Assembly (NCBI GenBank): GCA_008694505.1
Contig: VZDJ01000090.1
Location: 3,279,521-3,343,520 of the forward strand
Length of the DNA stretch: 64,000 nt
From: Cyanoderma ruficeps
Taxonomy: Eukaryota > Chordata > Aves > Passeriformes > Timaliidae
Direction: 5' to 3'
Shown: positions 14,001 through 26,300 of the stretch, in pieces
Layout of the letters: each line of letters begins with the position of its first letter
Numbering within the stretch: position 1 is the stretch's first letter
The notes under the pieces: generated by a model
What the model saw: the letters and a program-made list of their open reading frames with translations, nothing else
Told to the model about the DNA's origin: nothing
Databases searched by the model: none
Position numbers and translations under genes: made by a program

Positions 14001-17000
14001 ATGTAGAGACAGATGCCCAAGTCTCTGCCTTTCACCACTCAGCATAATGGCCCTGTGGAGGCAGAGCACTGTGGCTGGAAGTAGATGGGCAACAGTGACT
14101 GTTTCCCTGGGGATTTAATTCCTGAGATCTGTGCTCCAAGCACTCCTGCAGGCAGCCTGTGTACTTGACGAAGGCATTTTGCTGTCCCTGTTTTTACTGG
14201 CCAGTGCCAAGTTGAGTTGGTCCTTTGCTGCCCTCTCAAAGAGGGCACAGGTTTTGGAAGGAGTCCCTCTGCTTTGCCACATGCTGTAATAGCAGGGAAA
14301 GAGAAACATAGAGGTCATGTGGCCTAGGCAAAGCCAAAAAGCAAAGGGACTGGCAGGGCTGGCCATGGCAGCCAGGCCTCCTGCCTCCTGGGAGGCAGGC
14401 GCTGGCTTGTAATACTACTTCTCTGAATGTTATTTAAAGGGACAACACAGAGCACACGCCTGCTCCTGCTGGGCTCAGTCAGTTGTGTTTGTGGTGGCTC
14501 TTGCTTTTCTTTAAGAGTTTACCTTGGCTCGTTCCCTACTGCTTCACTGGCACCCTGTGAAAGGACTGCAGTGACCCTTGTCCCCTGGATGCAGAAGGAG
14601 TGCTGGAATAGACTGAGGAGTCAAGAAATGTGCATGCTCCAAGGCTGGCTAGCTGTGTTTTGCAGGCCTGCTGATGCCCAGCCATAGCTGGATGTGAGGC
14701 ATGTGATGAAGGCCTGTCCCACCCCCTGTCATGTGTCACACACCACAGCAGTGCTGGGCTGTGGTCACCTCCCTCACCTGTGACCCCACAGGCTGCACAC
14801 ACCTTCCCAGCCTGCCCTTTTACCTCTTTGCTGTGATGTTGGGCTTTGTTCCCTGTGTGCTGCTGGATATCTCTGAATTGCTGGCGCATCTCTTTGACGA
14901 GGCACCTGCTCTCACCTCCAGGATCACCCAGCCAAACACTGTCTTTGCTGCAGGGGTGCAGGTGCTGTGTCAGAGGTCTGTGGTAACCTGCAAAGAGTGT
15001 TCAGTGGGCTGCTAAGGGAGAGGAATGCTGGTGACTAAAGGACACCTGGCACCCCAGGGCTGTGTGGTCCATTTTATCACCAGGTCTCCTTCAGTCTGCT
15101 CCCCATCCCCTCCTCCAGACAGCATCACAGGGAGATGGTATGAGGGGGCCCATATCTGCAAGGACTGGGGAAAACCGGGACATGACTAAAAGGCACAGCT
15201 GAAAGTCTGGCCTGCTTCAGGCTCACTGCACTCTTTCATCCCTTCCTGAAGCAAGCAAGAGCACACCCTAAGCCCACCTCCTTGCCTGTGCTCTGAGTTG
15301 GCTGGATGTGAAATAGCTCCAGTTCAGGGAAGACATAGCTGCAAAAGACCTGAGACTGATTTGAAACCGACCTCTTGGTATCTGTAGTCCACCTGCTTTC
15401 CACTTCTGTATGCTTACTGCCAGCATGAGTCATACAGGAGCTTTCCTCTCTTTTTCCTCTCTGCCTCTCTGAGCAGTTCAGAGGCCATGTGTCATCAACT
15501 AGTTCTGGACAAGAGCAAACTGCAAAATATGTTAAATGAACGCTAGTTGTCTATTTCCAAAATTGGCTGACTCAAGGAGCTGCAAGCACACACAGCAAAA
15601 TCTTCTCTTAGTGCCTTCTCCCTTGGGATTCCTTGAGAGCTCGCATGATTGAAGATATGAGGGCAATCTGGTGGTCCTCAGGTCATTCTGTACCAGTTGC
15701 CAGTGAGCCCCTGAGCTGTGTCTCTCCCCTGACTCCCTGCTTGTTAGAGTCTTGGTCTAACCTTTGTAGAGGAACAGGCACCCCTCTGTATCCAGGCATT
15801 CTGTTTTGCCTGCCTAGAACCAGAACCTTGTAGCTCAGTGCTTTGTGGACTCTCATCATCTCCACTACATCATGGCCAATAGACATGCAAGCAGCTTCCC
15901 AGAACAGCTCTGTGTAAAATACTCAGCATCCTGGCAGGAGCAGGGTGTCTCCAGTACATGTCACATCACTTAAGTTCAGCTTAGCTCTGAGTCAGTGTTT
16001 ACAGGTGGATTACTTTTAGGTAGAAATGCTAGTGAATCTAGTTCATGGATAGGTTCAAGTTATAAAGAAAATACACAAAGGTCATCCAGAATTAGGAATA
16101 CTCTCTGCAGAAAGAAGTTCCTGCAGTGCCCAGAATCTTGGCTAACTCATGAGGCTGACTTGTCTGTGCCCTAAATCAGGGATAAAGTGCTGAGAAAAAT
16201 CCTAGAACTTAATCTTTTCTGCCTCTGGTGATAAAGGCGACTGAGGAGATAGCAGGATATGGAATCTGGGCAGTTAGCACCTTCTTTCTCCTAAAAGGGA
16301 CTGGACCAGCCTTCTTTACTTTTCCTCTGTAAACCTTAGCTTCCTTAGCCATTGTGGTAGGATAACACATGGAGTTAAGTAATTTTGTCTTCCCTCCTTC
16401 CCAAAGAACCTTTATTTATTGTTTCTACTTTACACCTTGATTTCAGGATGTTATCCTGGATTCGGATGTTTAAGTGTTTTCCCATGCCTGCAGCCTCCCT
16501 GTAACCATACAAGCCAGAGATTAGGAGATACGTATCACAGCAGGAGATCTGGCACAGCGTGCGTCTTTTTTCCTCTACTTGGAAAGAACAGGGACAAATA
16601 TTAGTTTGAGATGAAAGAGAATGTCTTCACTTTGTTAGGAACAGGGCACTGATAATGGGTCTGCCTCACATGCTTGGCTAGCCTTGTGCCATACCGTGGG
16701 AGGCTGCCAAACTCGAGTTCAGCTGATCCCTTGCTATCTGCAAGGGAAGGCAGAGCCAATGCCCACTCAACGGGACTTTGTCCTCCCGATGGCAGGCAGC
16801 TTATGAAACGTCAGCCTTTGCGTGTGCTGGCATGGCAGGAAGGCTCTGGCCCTCACAATAGCGGCCTTCTCCGTGGGCTCAGCTGGAAGAGGCTCACACA
16901 GAGTTAAACCTGTGCTTAGAGCACTTTTCAGCAAGATCCCATCAGTTATTGGCAGAGCCTGAGGCAACGGCTACGGGCTGGATGCACTTTCCACAGCATG

Positions 17001-20000
17001 AATATGTGAACAATGGTGTGTGTGTGCCTGCACATATATGAGTCCATACTTGCACGTGTGTTCTGTACATGTAGGCTAAAGCCCAGGGGCTTTCAGAGCC
17101 ATTAACAATCACCCAGCACATTTCATTTCACTGTTCTTTGAAGGGGGCACTGGGAAGGCTGGCCTGGTCTGGCTGTGCCATCCAGACAGTGTGCCTCAGG
17201 CTGCTGCTATCACAGTGCTCTCTGCGTTGCTGCCACAGACCTGTTCGCAGAGAACACCTCTTTGCCAATGCCATTAATTCTTTCCTGTTCAGAGATGCTT
17301 TCAAACTGTGAGAAAATACTGTTCTGGCCTCTGTAATCCTTTCAAAGGGTGAGCTAATTGTTCCCTTGATGCCTTCATGTTTGGATCTGCTGCAGGCAGG
17401 ATTGGGAGCATTTTCTGAGCACAAGTTGGCCCCATGGCTATTTATAAGTAAGGGTTAATAAAGAGGTGGGACTCTGAAGAGTTTTGTCTTGTTCCTTACA
17501 AGGTCTGAGCTGGGACACTCACCTCTGAGCTTTACTTGCACTAGCTGCTTGCAGAGGGAGCTCTGGCTTCAACCTGACTTGAGAGAGCCGGACAGGGTGC
17601 TTAGGAGAGCTCTCTCTGGCTAGTAGGAAAGTAATTCATTGGCATGACTGTGGTTTCCCAAGCAATCTGCTCTTTTGTTGGAAATAAAACTAGCTGACAG
17701 AGGCAAGGGGAAATGTTTGTTCAGTTTGAGATCAGAGGCTCTTGTTTTGAAAGCTCGGTTTTATCCTCAGTCCCAACTTCTCTCCATACACCATTAATCA
17801 CTTGTCTGGGAACAGAGAGTTTGAACTGTCTCCAGAGCTATACAAGCAGATTTGGTGGCTGTCAGTAGTACTCTGTAAATAAGTACCAGCAGGCAACTGT
17901 GTAAGTAAACAGCTTCTTTGGGAGCACCAGTGCCTTTCTCCACAGTTTACGTAGTGCAGCGGAAGGGCTCTGTTAGCTTTTGCAGGGACAGCCTGAGCAC
18001 CACACACCAGGCAGGGACAATCTGCAGCTTCCAATTGACAGTTTTACCACCCGCTTTGCCCCAGCTCAGAAAGAGCAGGATTTGTATCAGGAAGCCGGGA
18101 AACCAGCTGTGTCGCAGAAACAGCTGTGCCATGACATCATCTTTGTCCCTGTGTTTCAACACAGGCTTTAATTACACAAGTGTGAACTCACCTTACCTAC
18201 GGGGCCAGCATTCTTACAAAATGGGTTGTGGCTGCCAGAGGAAAGGCATGGTTTTAGGATGAGTGAGTGGGGACAAATTCTATTTTAATAGGACAGGTAG
18301 GCTTCTACAGAAAGGCATTCTGGTGCAACTGAGAATAATACATGTTCTGAGACCTTGACAACTCTTTTAAGTATTTCCCCTAGAAAATATTTTTATGACC
18401 ATTTACATGGAATATTTCAGTTTCTTTTGTATGTACATGTGTGGTTGAAATGTAGAGAAAAGGAATGTATTTTCCCTTAAAAGTGTTCATTTCCATTAAA
18501 AGGCCTTTTTCTGCCTAGTAATACCTGTTGTGTTGTGGGTTTTTTCCAGCTGGACAATACTACCCAGCCCTCAGGGGCCTGATTCTATTGGACAAGACTC
18601 AAATTATTGAACCACCAAGGATATAAATAAATGCTGCTAAATGGCTTAGCTCAATGGCCTTTGCCCTTCCTGGGGGATGGAGCTCATCTTCCATCAATAT
18701 GATTAGCGGAGGAGATTGTGTATTGATTAATTGTCCAGACTCATTTCTCATTAGCTGGCAGTAGCCTGTGATGCGTGACCTTTTCCACCGAAGTCAGAGC
18801 AGCACGTTTTACTCCCTAGTGGTTGGGTGCTCAAATCCTTCAGGCTCTCCAAGGTCCATGCTACCAGATTTGATAGCTCTCATGGAGGGTAAACAACCCC
18901 ACATCTTCCTCCAGGAGGCCTCTGGGGCAGAGCTGAAGCTGCTTGGTGGGTAATGGGGGGAACACTCTGCTACTCCCTTGCCTCTCTAGGAAAAAGCATC
19001 CCTAGCACACAGAATGAAGCGACAAAGAAGCACAAAAAGCATCCCTGAGTGCAGGTGTGCTCCGTGGTGTGCGCACCGCTCACCCGCGGGACCATGGATT
19101 GCTGAGCAGGTTTAATCACCCCATCTGGGCATTGTCTGTAAAATCGGCGTTTTCCTGCCAGGGCTGGGCGTTGCTGCTTTCCCAGGGAGGAACTCGCAGT
19201 CCCACGGGCGAGGGAGTGCTGGTGCAGCTGGATGGGGCCCCAGCGCTTCCAGCACAGCGTGTCCCCAGGTCTCCAGCTTCCAGAGCTGGCACCTCTCACT
19301 GCCTATTGTGTGCACGGCAGGGGTTTCAGCACGAATGTTGTTAACCTGTTCCCGAGCTGCACAACAACACCCGGGCACCGCCGCTGCGCTTGGACGGATA
19401 TTGCTTTTTCCCAGCTGAGCCTGGCTCTGGGTCAAGTGGGATAAGGAGCTGGAATTCACAAGCTCTATTTCTGTTGCTGCCATGCCATGCCATGACCTTG
19501 AGCAAGGCCAAGGGGAGGCGAGGGGAGATGGTCCCGTTTGTCACAACAATTGTCACAACACACAATGTCCTTTGCTGTGCTGTGACAATTTGCTCCTCGG
19601 CCCAGCAAGAGGGAGGGAGCATCATGTCAGTCACTCACCTTAGACAGCACAACCCTGTCTATCCGGAATGGAAACTTTGTGGAGCAAACACATATTTTCC
19701 ACCTAAGGAATGCTACCCAATGGTGCTGTGCCAAAGAGTGCTGTACCCAAGCTGTGAGCAAGAGTGTGGTTCAGATGGGAGGCTCAAACCCTTGGATGAC
19801 AGTGCTGAAGATATGTCCATCATTTCTGCCTCCACCTGTGTTGTCTAAGGCAGCACAGTTAGGCTGAGATATCTACAATGGAGGCACATTGACTGAGCTC
19901 CCCACCTCCCTGGCAGCTCTCATGTGGTGCCAAGGGGCAGGCAACAGAGGTGTCTGGAGCTGACTTCTGTCAGTAACAAGAAGCAGGTCATTTAACCTCT

Positions 20001-21959
20001 GTCCCTGCAATGTATGATCTACCTGCCTCCTGCAGAAATGAGATTCTTAATTCAAACTTGTAATTGCTGCCTTGAAGTAAAGGCTGTTGTGTGTTCTGGC
20101 CTTGTGCTGCTGCAGCCTGCTTTGCTGCTTTAAATCAGCAGGCCACTTCAGAGCTGGGATCTGGGTAAATCTAAATTAGGATAACGACTTCTGTGCTGCT
20201 GAAATCTCTGATCTCTTTTCGGGATTTCAGGTTTTCAGTACGGAGAGGAATGCACTCAGGTCATCCCTGCCATACCTTCTGAGCAAACAGAACAGGGTTT
20301 ATCAGGCACATGCAAGTTCTTCCCTGCAACTGCTTCATTTGGAGTTCAAGAAAAAGCTTCTGGAATAACAGCAAGAAGGAGAGAAAAACTGAACCTAGAA
20401 GAAAATGAAAAGAAGAGATGGGGATCGCTTGAGGTGAGATGACAGGGAAGCATGAGTCCACAAACCTGGAAAGGAGAAGAGGCTGCAGGAAGCACTGCAA
20501 AGGGCAAGGGGAAGAGACAAAGCAAAGAGGAAAACGAAGCTATAGAGACCAGCAGGAGCACCGGGGAAAACAGATTTGTGTGAGTGGGAATACTTTAAGA
20601 CAAATCCTGTTATGAAGGGGATCTGGAATTGAAAAGGCATTTGTCAGGGGAAGAGAATAACCCAGTGATTCCTTTCATGTTGAGACAAACAAGGGAGCTA
20701 GATTCCCACTGAAATGGAAGAAGGATGACTGCAGATACTGTTCAAGGCACTTTACATACCTCAGTGAACCATGTCCTAAGAGAAGAAGGGCAAAGCCATG
20801 GCCCAGACATTACAGATTCTTTGGGAACTCCTGCCAGCAATGTGTTTTCTTTTTGAAATCATCCAGGGAAAGAGGACCCTCCTTGGCAGCTTGAGTGTGC
20901 ACGTGGAAGAACACAGACCGCCAGGAGCGAGACACCCAAGACAGGTTTTAGATAGACTAAGACATAAGGAGGAGGGCTTGGCATTTTGTCTGGGCTTTTT
21001 AGATGGGACTTGTGTGGTTTCCATCCTGGCTTTTGATGTTTAGTTGAAGGAAGAACATAGATATTAAGATACAACGATGACTAAAGGAATATATGAGAGC
21101 AGGAGTGTAATACTAACCAATGTATATGGGAAACTAGGAGAACCAATGGAAGTGCCTGAATGCTGAGACAAGGACCTCATGAGCAATATGCAGACTGTGT
21201 ATGCCAGGGCTTTCAGGGGCTGGATGGACAGCTGGAATGGCTGGACCTCTGAGATGGAAAGATTTGTGCTGCTCAGAGGAGCGAAGATCAGTGGAGCGTG
21301 TGGTAGTAGTGACTGTGCATGATATTGTTGAGTGTGAAAGCAAAAGCAGGAGCAGAGGTGATAAAATAGATTTCATCTGAGTTCAAATCACCTTGAGGAA
21401 AGACAGATGTAGTTCTGCTGCTGTTATCCAAGGTTGTGTCTGGATACTGATGATGGTCTCCTATGTTTTCAGAATGATATGCAGAACCATGGATTGCCAT
21501 TACTACAAGTTTTAACTTCATACATGGAGAAAAAATTGCTACTAACATAGGCTGGGCCTTGGATTTCTAGGATGCACTGCCTGACGTTCCTTCACTAAAG
21601 AAGCAGCAAAATAACCACAGCTGCTGTTGTGTTTGACCTGGTCTTGACAGCCAGTGAGACATTGCAGAACAATGTGGAAGAAGATAACTTTTAACCTTGA
21701 CTGTGCCCAGGCTGATTCTGTTACAATTGAATGGAAGAGTAAATATTGTGGGGCCACAGCTAAGATTTTTCAGCCTCCAAACATTAATGGTCAGAGAAGT
21801 TATAGGACTGAAGTGATGAAGTAATTTGAGTAAAAATTCTTAAGTATTTGCATGTGGAAGGCATTCAGGCTCACTATGGCAATAGCTAACTTTCTTTCCC
21901 AAACAAAGAGCAGGAGGAGACTGTATAGAAAATGTGGCTGACTGGGGAAAAAAAAATCC
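8051..21959. other. Non-coding stretch, no gene recognised
   Basis: No exon, RNA gene or clear mobile element could be supported. The longest open frame (241 codons, minus strand, 9,831-10,556) includes low-complexity lysines from a T run and resembles nothing known to me. AT-rich segments near 13,030-13,080 and 18,590-18,760, and repeated HMG-box-type sites near 19,538-19,590, are the only notable patterns. Confidence 0.55.
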
Positions 21960-23250
21960 TCAGTGAAAAATGGGAGTGGTCAGCAAGGAGATCTACATTG
22001 CAGAGGTCACAAAGTTTAGAGAAAAAGACACGTCAGTCAGCAGAAATCCAGATGAGATATACCTGGCAGAGTTGTTGAATGAAGTTCTTTGTAGAGGTAA
22101 AAAGAACAGGCAAGGCATCAGACCTCTGTGCAGTGCAGATTAGATCAAGGCATGCTTCAGAAACCACAAGTTTTGCTTCATTTTGCTGAAAAGATGGTGC
22201 AGAAAAAAGGGATTACAAGTTGATGGTTAAAAGTTTCTGGAAACACAAACAATCTCATCAGAGGTCAAGGCAAGATTTGCAAGGTTTGTTCAGATCAGAA
22301 AGTTCCTGGAGACAGATCAAGTGGTAAATCCAATAGCACTGATATACAATCAACCTGTGCAGATGGAGGTTGGATGGGGACCAGACAGTTGCCTACTACC
22401 AACAATCTTACCTAAATTTAATTAAGGAACAAAAAAAGGGAGGTAGGTACTTACAGACCCAAGAGCTTAGAATGGCTTTTCTTTTTTATCCTAGAACAAA
22501 AGAGGAATAATTAAAGACATAGAAGTGCACAGACAATGAGACAAAATTCAGTGTGGCTGTATGAGAGGTATTTTTTTATTATTTTTATATTTGGGTAGGA
22601 GAATAAATAATTTTTAAAACACTGATTATGTGGTATATAAAAGATATCTGGGTTTCACAGAGGGTGTTCTGGAAGTTGTGAAAGCAGAGGAGTGCAGGGA
22701 TACACACTTGAACTCAAAAGAGGGTAACAAATTGCTTAATGAAGAGATCCTGAAACATAAAGTTGTGGACAATTGCTAATGAAATTCCTTAGGCACTGCT
22801 TTTGGCACCAGCTATTCTCATATCTTCACTGATGACCTTGGATAAAAAATGTAAATGTTAGCTGAAGAGACAAAACAAAGAAGCATCGCTCATACAGAGA
22901 AAGGGAAAGATATCTTACAAAAGAGCTGGAAAAGGAGAGAGAAATTTCTAACAAGTGGAAAGAATGGCATTAGGGTGATCTGGACAACAAGAGAGGTGAT
23001 GGTAGAAGTCTAGATGGTCTTTGCTTTTTTTAGTCTAGCAAAAGGAATGTTAAGAGGGCATATGATTGCTGCCTATTAATACATCAGATGGGTAAATCCC
23101 AATGAAAGGGAACTTCTATTTCAGCTAAAAGGCTGAAGAGTACTGGCATGAGAACATATATGCATCACCTGCTTAAAATAGAGGCTAGATACTAAGAGGT
23201 CATTTGAACCACAATAACAAAGAAGTTCCTTCTAGCCACATGTAAACTGT
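21960..23250 (+). mobile_element. Degraded CR1/L3-like LINE remnant
   Basis: Phrases on the plus strand follow the order of a CR1/L3 reverse transcriptase and 3' tail. Around 22,045-22,085 a frame resembles the NPDEIYLAELLNE segment. At about 22,815-22,840 the sequence ATCTTCACTGATGACCTTGG matches the IFTDDL box. From 23,039 to 23,240 the tail (AAGAGGGCATATGATTGCTGCC and on) resembles the ancient CR1 3' region. It is full of stops. The left boundary is uncertain and could lie further left. The assignment rests on remembered consensus patterns. Confidence 0.55.
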
Positions 23251-23273
23251 TTTCAGATATATGCCATAAAAAA

Positions 23274-23325
23274 CNCTCTCTCTCTCTCTCTCTCTCTCTC
23301 TCCCCCTCTCCCTCCCCTCTCCCTT
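23274..23325. repeat. CT microsatellite with an ambiguous base
   Basis: About 27 bases of uninterrupted CT dinucleotide followed by an imperfect C-rich CT/CCT tail. The base at 23,275 is N, the only ambiguous base I noticed, right at the left edge of the run. The repeat length may be a consensus or assembly compromise. Confidence 0.92.
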
Positions 23326-26300
23326 GAACAATCTCAAACAAGCTTAAGCCCTTCCCTCTGCTCTGTTGTGGGAAATGTTAGCTAAGCCAAGCTGTAGGCA
23401 ACTCATAATTCCTGCTGCAGGTCAATCCCCGCCTCCTCTCCAAACATCACAGATTCAAGGTCACGGTTTTTGGCCCAGCTTCACATGAGCTATGAAGTAC
23501 AGTCCCTGGTCTCATTGCTCCCAGGATTTGAATGCATAGGTGGCCCCTGTTAGCATACAGAAGAAGCTTCTGTGCTGACTTTCCCAAAAAGGTGCATATT
23601 TGACACAGCTTTCACCACTATGCACTCCCTGACACAGGTGGTGATGTTACCACAGCTCCTCCAGACAGTATTATACAGGGTAAGGGAAGTAAACACATAT
23701 GGGTCAAGCAGGATGTCTTGCACCCCTAAACATCTTTTATCTTCCTTTTTCATTTTTCTCCTGAACTTACCCTACTTATATGTGGAGTTAGCTGGCTCAT
23801 CCCTACTGTCAAAAAACACCAGAGGAGAGTCTGAGCTGTGTTTCTGGGCTGTCTATGGAGGCCCCACGACAGACTTCTGTTGCCTGGCATCAGACAAAGC
23901 TCCAAGGGGAAAAAGAAATTCCCAGGAAGCATAAGGATAGAGGAAAACATTGATGACAAGCCCTTGTTGACACTGATGTGGTCAGCACCACCTGTTAAGC
24001 TTCCACTCAGAAATGTTCTTCTTTTGTTCAAGGAACTGCTCCTTGTCATTGTGCTACCTAGTACAAACATGACCAGGAAACACAACTTCAAAAAAAAGAT
24101 TTGGAATCAAGTGATTGCAGACATCTCCCCATGGCATGACCTGTGTGCAGACAAGGTGGCCAGCATGTGGTGTTCCTGCAGAGGCCTTTTCTTGCACCAA
24201 AACTATAGCTGAAGCAGTGGCTCCTGTGTTGACTTCTCCATACAATGCTGTTTGATGCTCTCAGAAGTTGAAAATTATTTCCCTGTTTTCTGAAAGGAAG
24301 ACACTAAAACACCTAAACTAATGTACTAAACTAATTTTTCCAGGTTCCCTTAGGGGATAAGTGACACTTTGGGTTTCTTGTGGAGCACTAGAAGATGTCT
24401 GCCTGTGTCATTATTTCCATGTACTATTCTGCTTGTCCATGCAAGATCGCAGAATCACTTTGCAAAAGGGTGTCTGTCTGTCTGCCTCTAAATGTGTCTT
24501 TTTGTATGCCAGGACCTGTGTGCATCAGGGCATGGGTTCTATTTTGTACCTCTGTATGTCTCTGTGCAGGTTCAACCCTCTGTACCAAGGACATGGGGAA
24601 GACCACCAGGGTGAAATCCTTATGCTGACAAGTTAAAGAGCACTAGAAATGTGACTGGAATAATCCTGCTGCTCTAATAGCTCAGACTAGAACTGTTCGG
24701 ACTGCACAGATGGGGAATGTCAGGATCACATCAAATGGTCTTGCAAGTGCAAGATCACATCTCAGGTCTTCAGATATTGCAGTTCATGCTCTCCCTTTGC
24801 AACAGGCAGATGCTGGGAGGGGAGACCTTCACACCCTGGAGGTGGGGTGGCAGAGAGCCCACCAGTGAGAGGATGGCTGAATGTGGCAAGTGTGTTTTCC
24901 AGCTGAGTTCCTCATCTGGGAGAGCTCTGCCACCCAGCACAATGTTTCGCATCCTTCCTTCTGCCAGATGTTGGGCACAGCCACTTGCCAAAAATCACTG
25001 GCTGAGAGGCTACCTCTTCTAGAAAAAGCATGCCCCACAGGCTGGGGTTACACCAACAGCTAGAACTTGCCCCTTTTCAGGCACTGGCCAAGCCTTCTAA
25101 AGTCTCTTCTTCCACATGGAGAGAGAAGGAGGTCACCCTGATGAACGCCACCTAAGACTCACCAACACCAGCTTCCTTTCCCCAGTGCTCATCTGCCAAG
25201 AAAGATGGGGGAGCAGAGTGCCCAAGGGCCAACCCTAGGGGTTCTGAGAGTAACTAGAGAGGTGAGCAAGAAAGGGATAGGAGCACTCTGTGTGTTCCTG
25301 GTATCCTGTGGATCTGCTGGCTCAAGGCTTGTGGTCATGTTTAGTACCAACAGGCTCCTGGGAGCATGTAGTTTCACAAAGTGATAAGGAAATGACCCTT
25401 TGGCTGCACCCTCCGTGGAGGGCTCTGGTGGATGAGAGGGACACCTCCCATGGGGCAGGGGCGGCCAAGGTCCTGATGGGAGCTGGCCAAGGCATGTCAG
25501 CCATAGCTGATATAGTCTTAAAACGTGCCCTGTTCCAGCTCGCCCATGAACAGCTTGCAGGAGGTGAAGGAAAGAACGGAGCCCTTTGTCACCACATTGG
25601 GAACAAAGGCTGGTCTGTGAGCCCCAGAGTAATCCTGACCCAGCCAGCATCAGCTGCCGCTGTTTCTTCCGTCACACTGACAATGCACAGTTGCAGGGTT
25701 TCTTTCCCTGTGAGGAGAATGGGATTTAGTGATACCATAAGTTAGTCAAACAGCAGCCAAGACACCAATTCAAGTCCCCGTTCAATGGATGCAACGTTTG
25801 CTTTGTGCTGTTTTTCTTCCACTTCCTGTATTTTGCACTAAGCCTCATTTCCTCTCCCTTTTTCTCTGTAGCACAAGCGCCACAAATGCACACACACTTT
25901 CACTCCTCTCCCTTCCATTTACCTCCTGTTTTGGAGGAAACAGCTGCGTATTTATATTGCTGGAGAGATCAAATGTTTTTGCCAACACAGCTCTCAGAGA
26001 AACAAACAATGTTAACTCACCAAAACCACCACTGGTGTGCATCAGCTGTGTCTTTTCCACCCAAATGAGTGGGACAGTGCACCTTGCTCTTTCAGGCTGC
26101 CATGATCTTGGGTAGACACTGGATCAGGGTCTTCCACTAAGTTTCTTCTGGGGTTGGGAGAGAGGCCACAGCTAGTCTCTGCCAGGGGCTGGCCTTGGCA
26201 GGGAACAAGCAAGGAAGCCAGGCTGTGGAGTGATGCTTGGTTGCTGGCTGGTGGCCTTGTGTTGCCATTAGATAACCCCTGGAACAAGAGCCAGCCAGGA

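Noticed and set aside
23274..23325. Possible CRISPR-like or regulatory repeat array
   Set aside because: It is a plain dinucleotide microsatellite with no spacers, and the window is vertebrate DNA.
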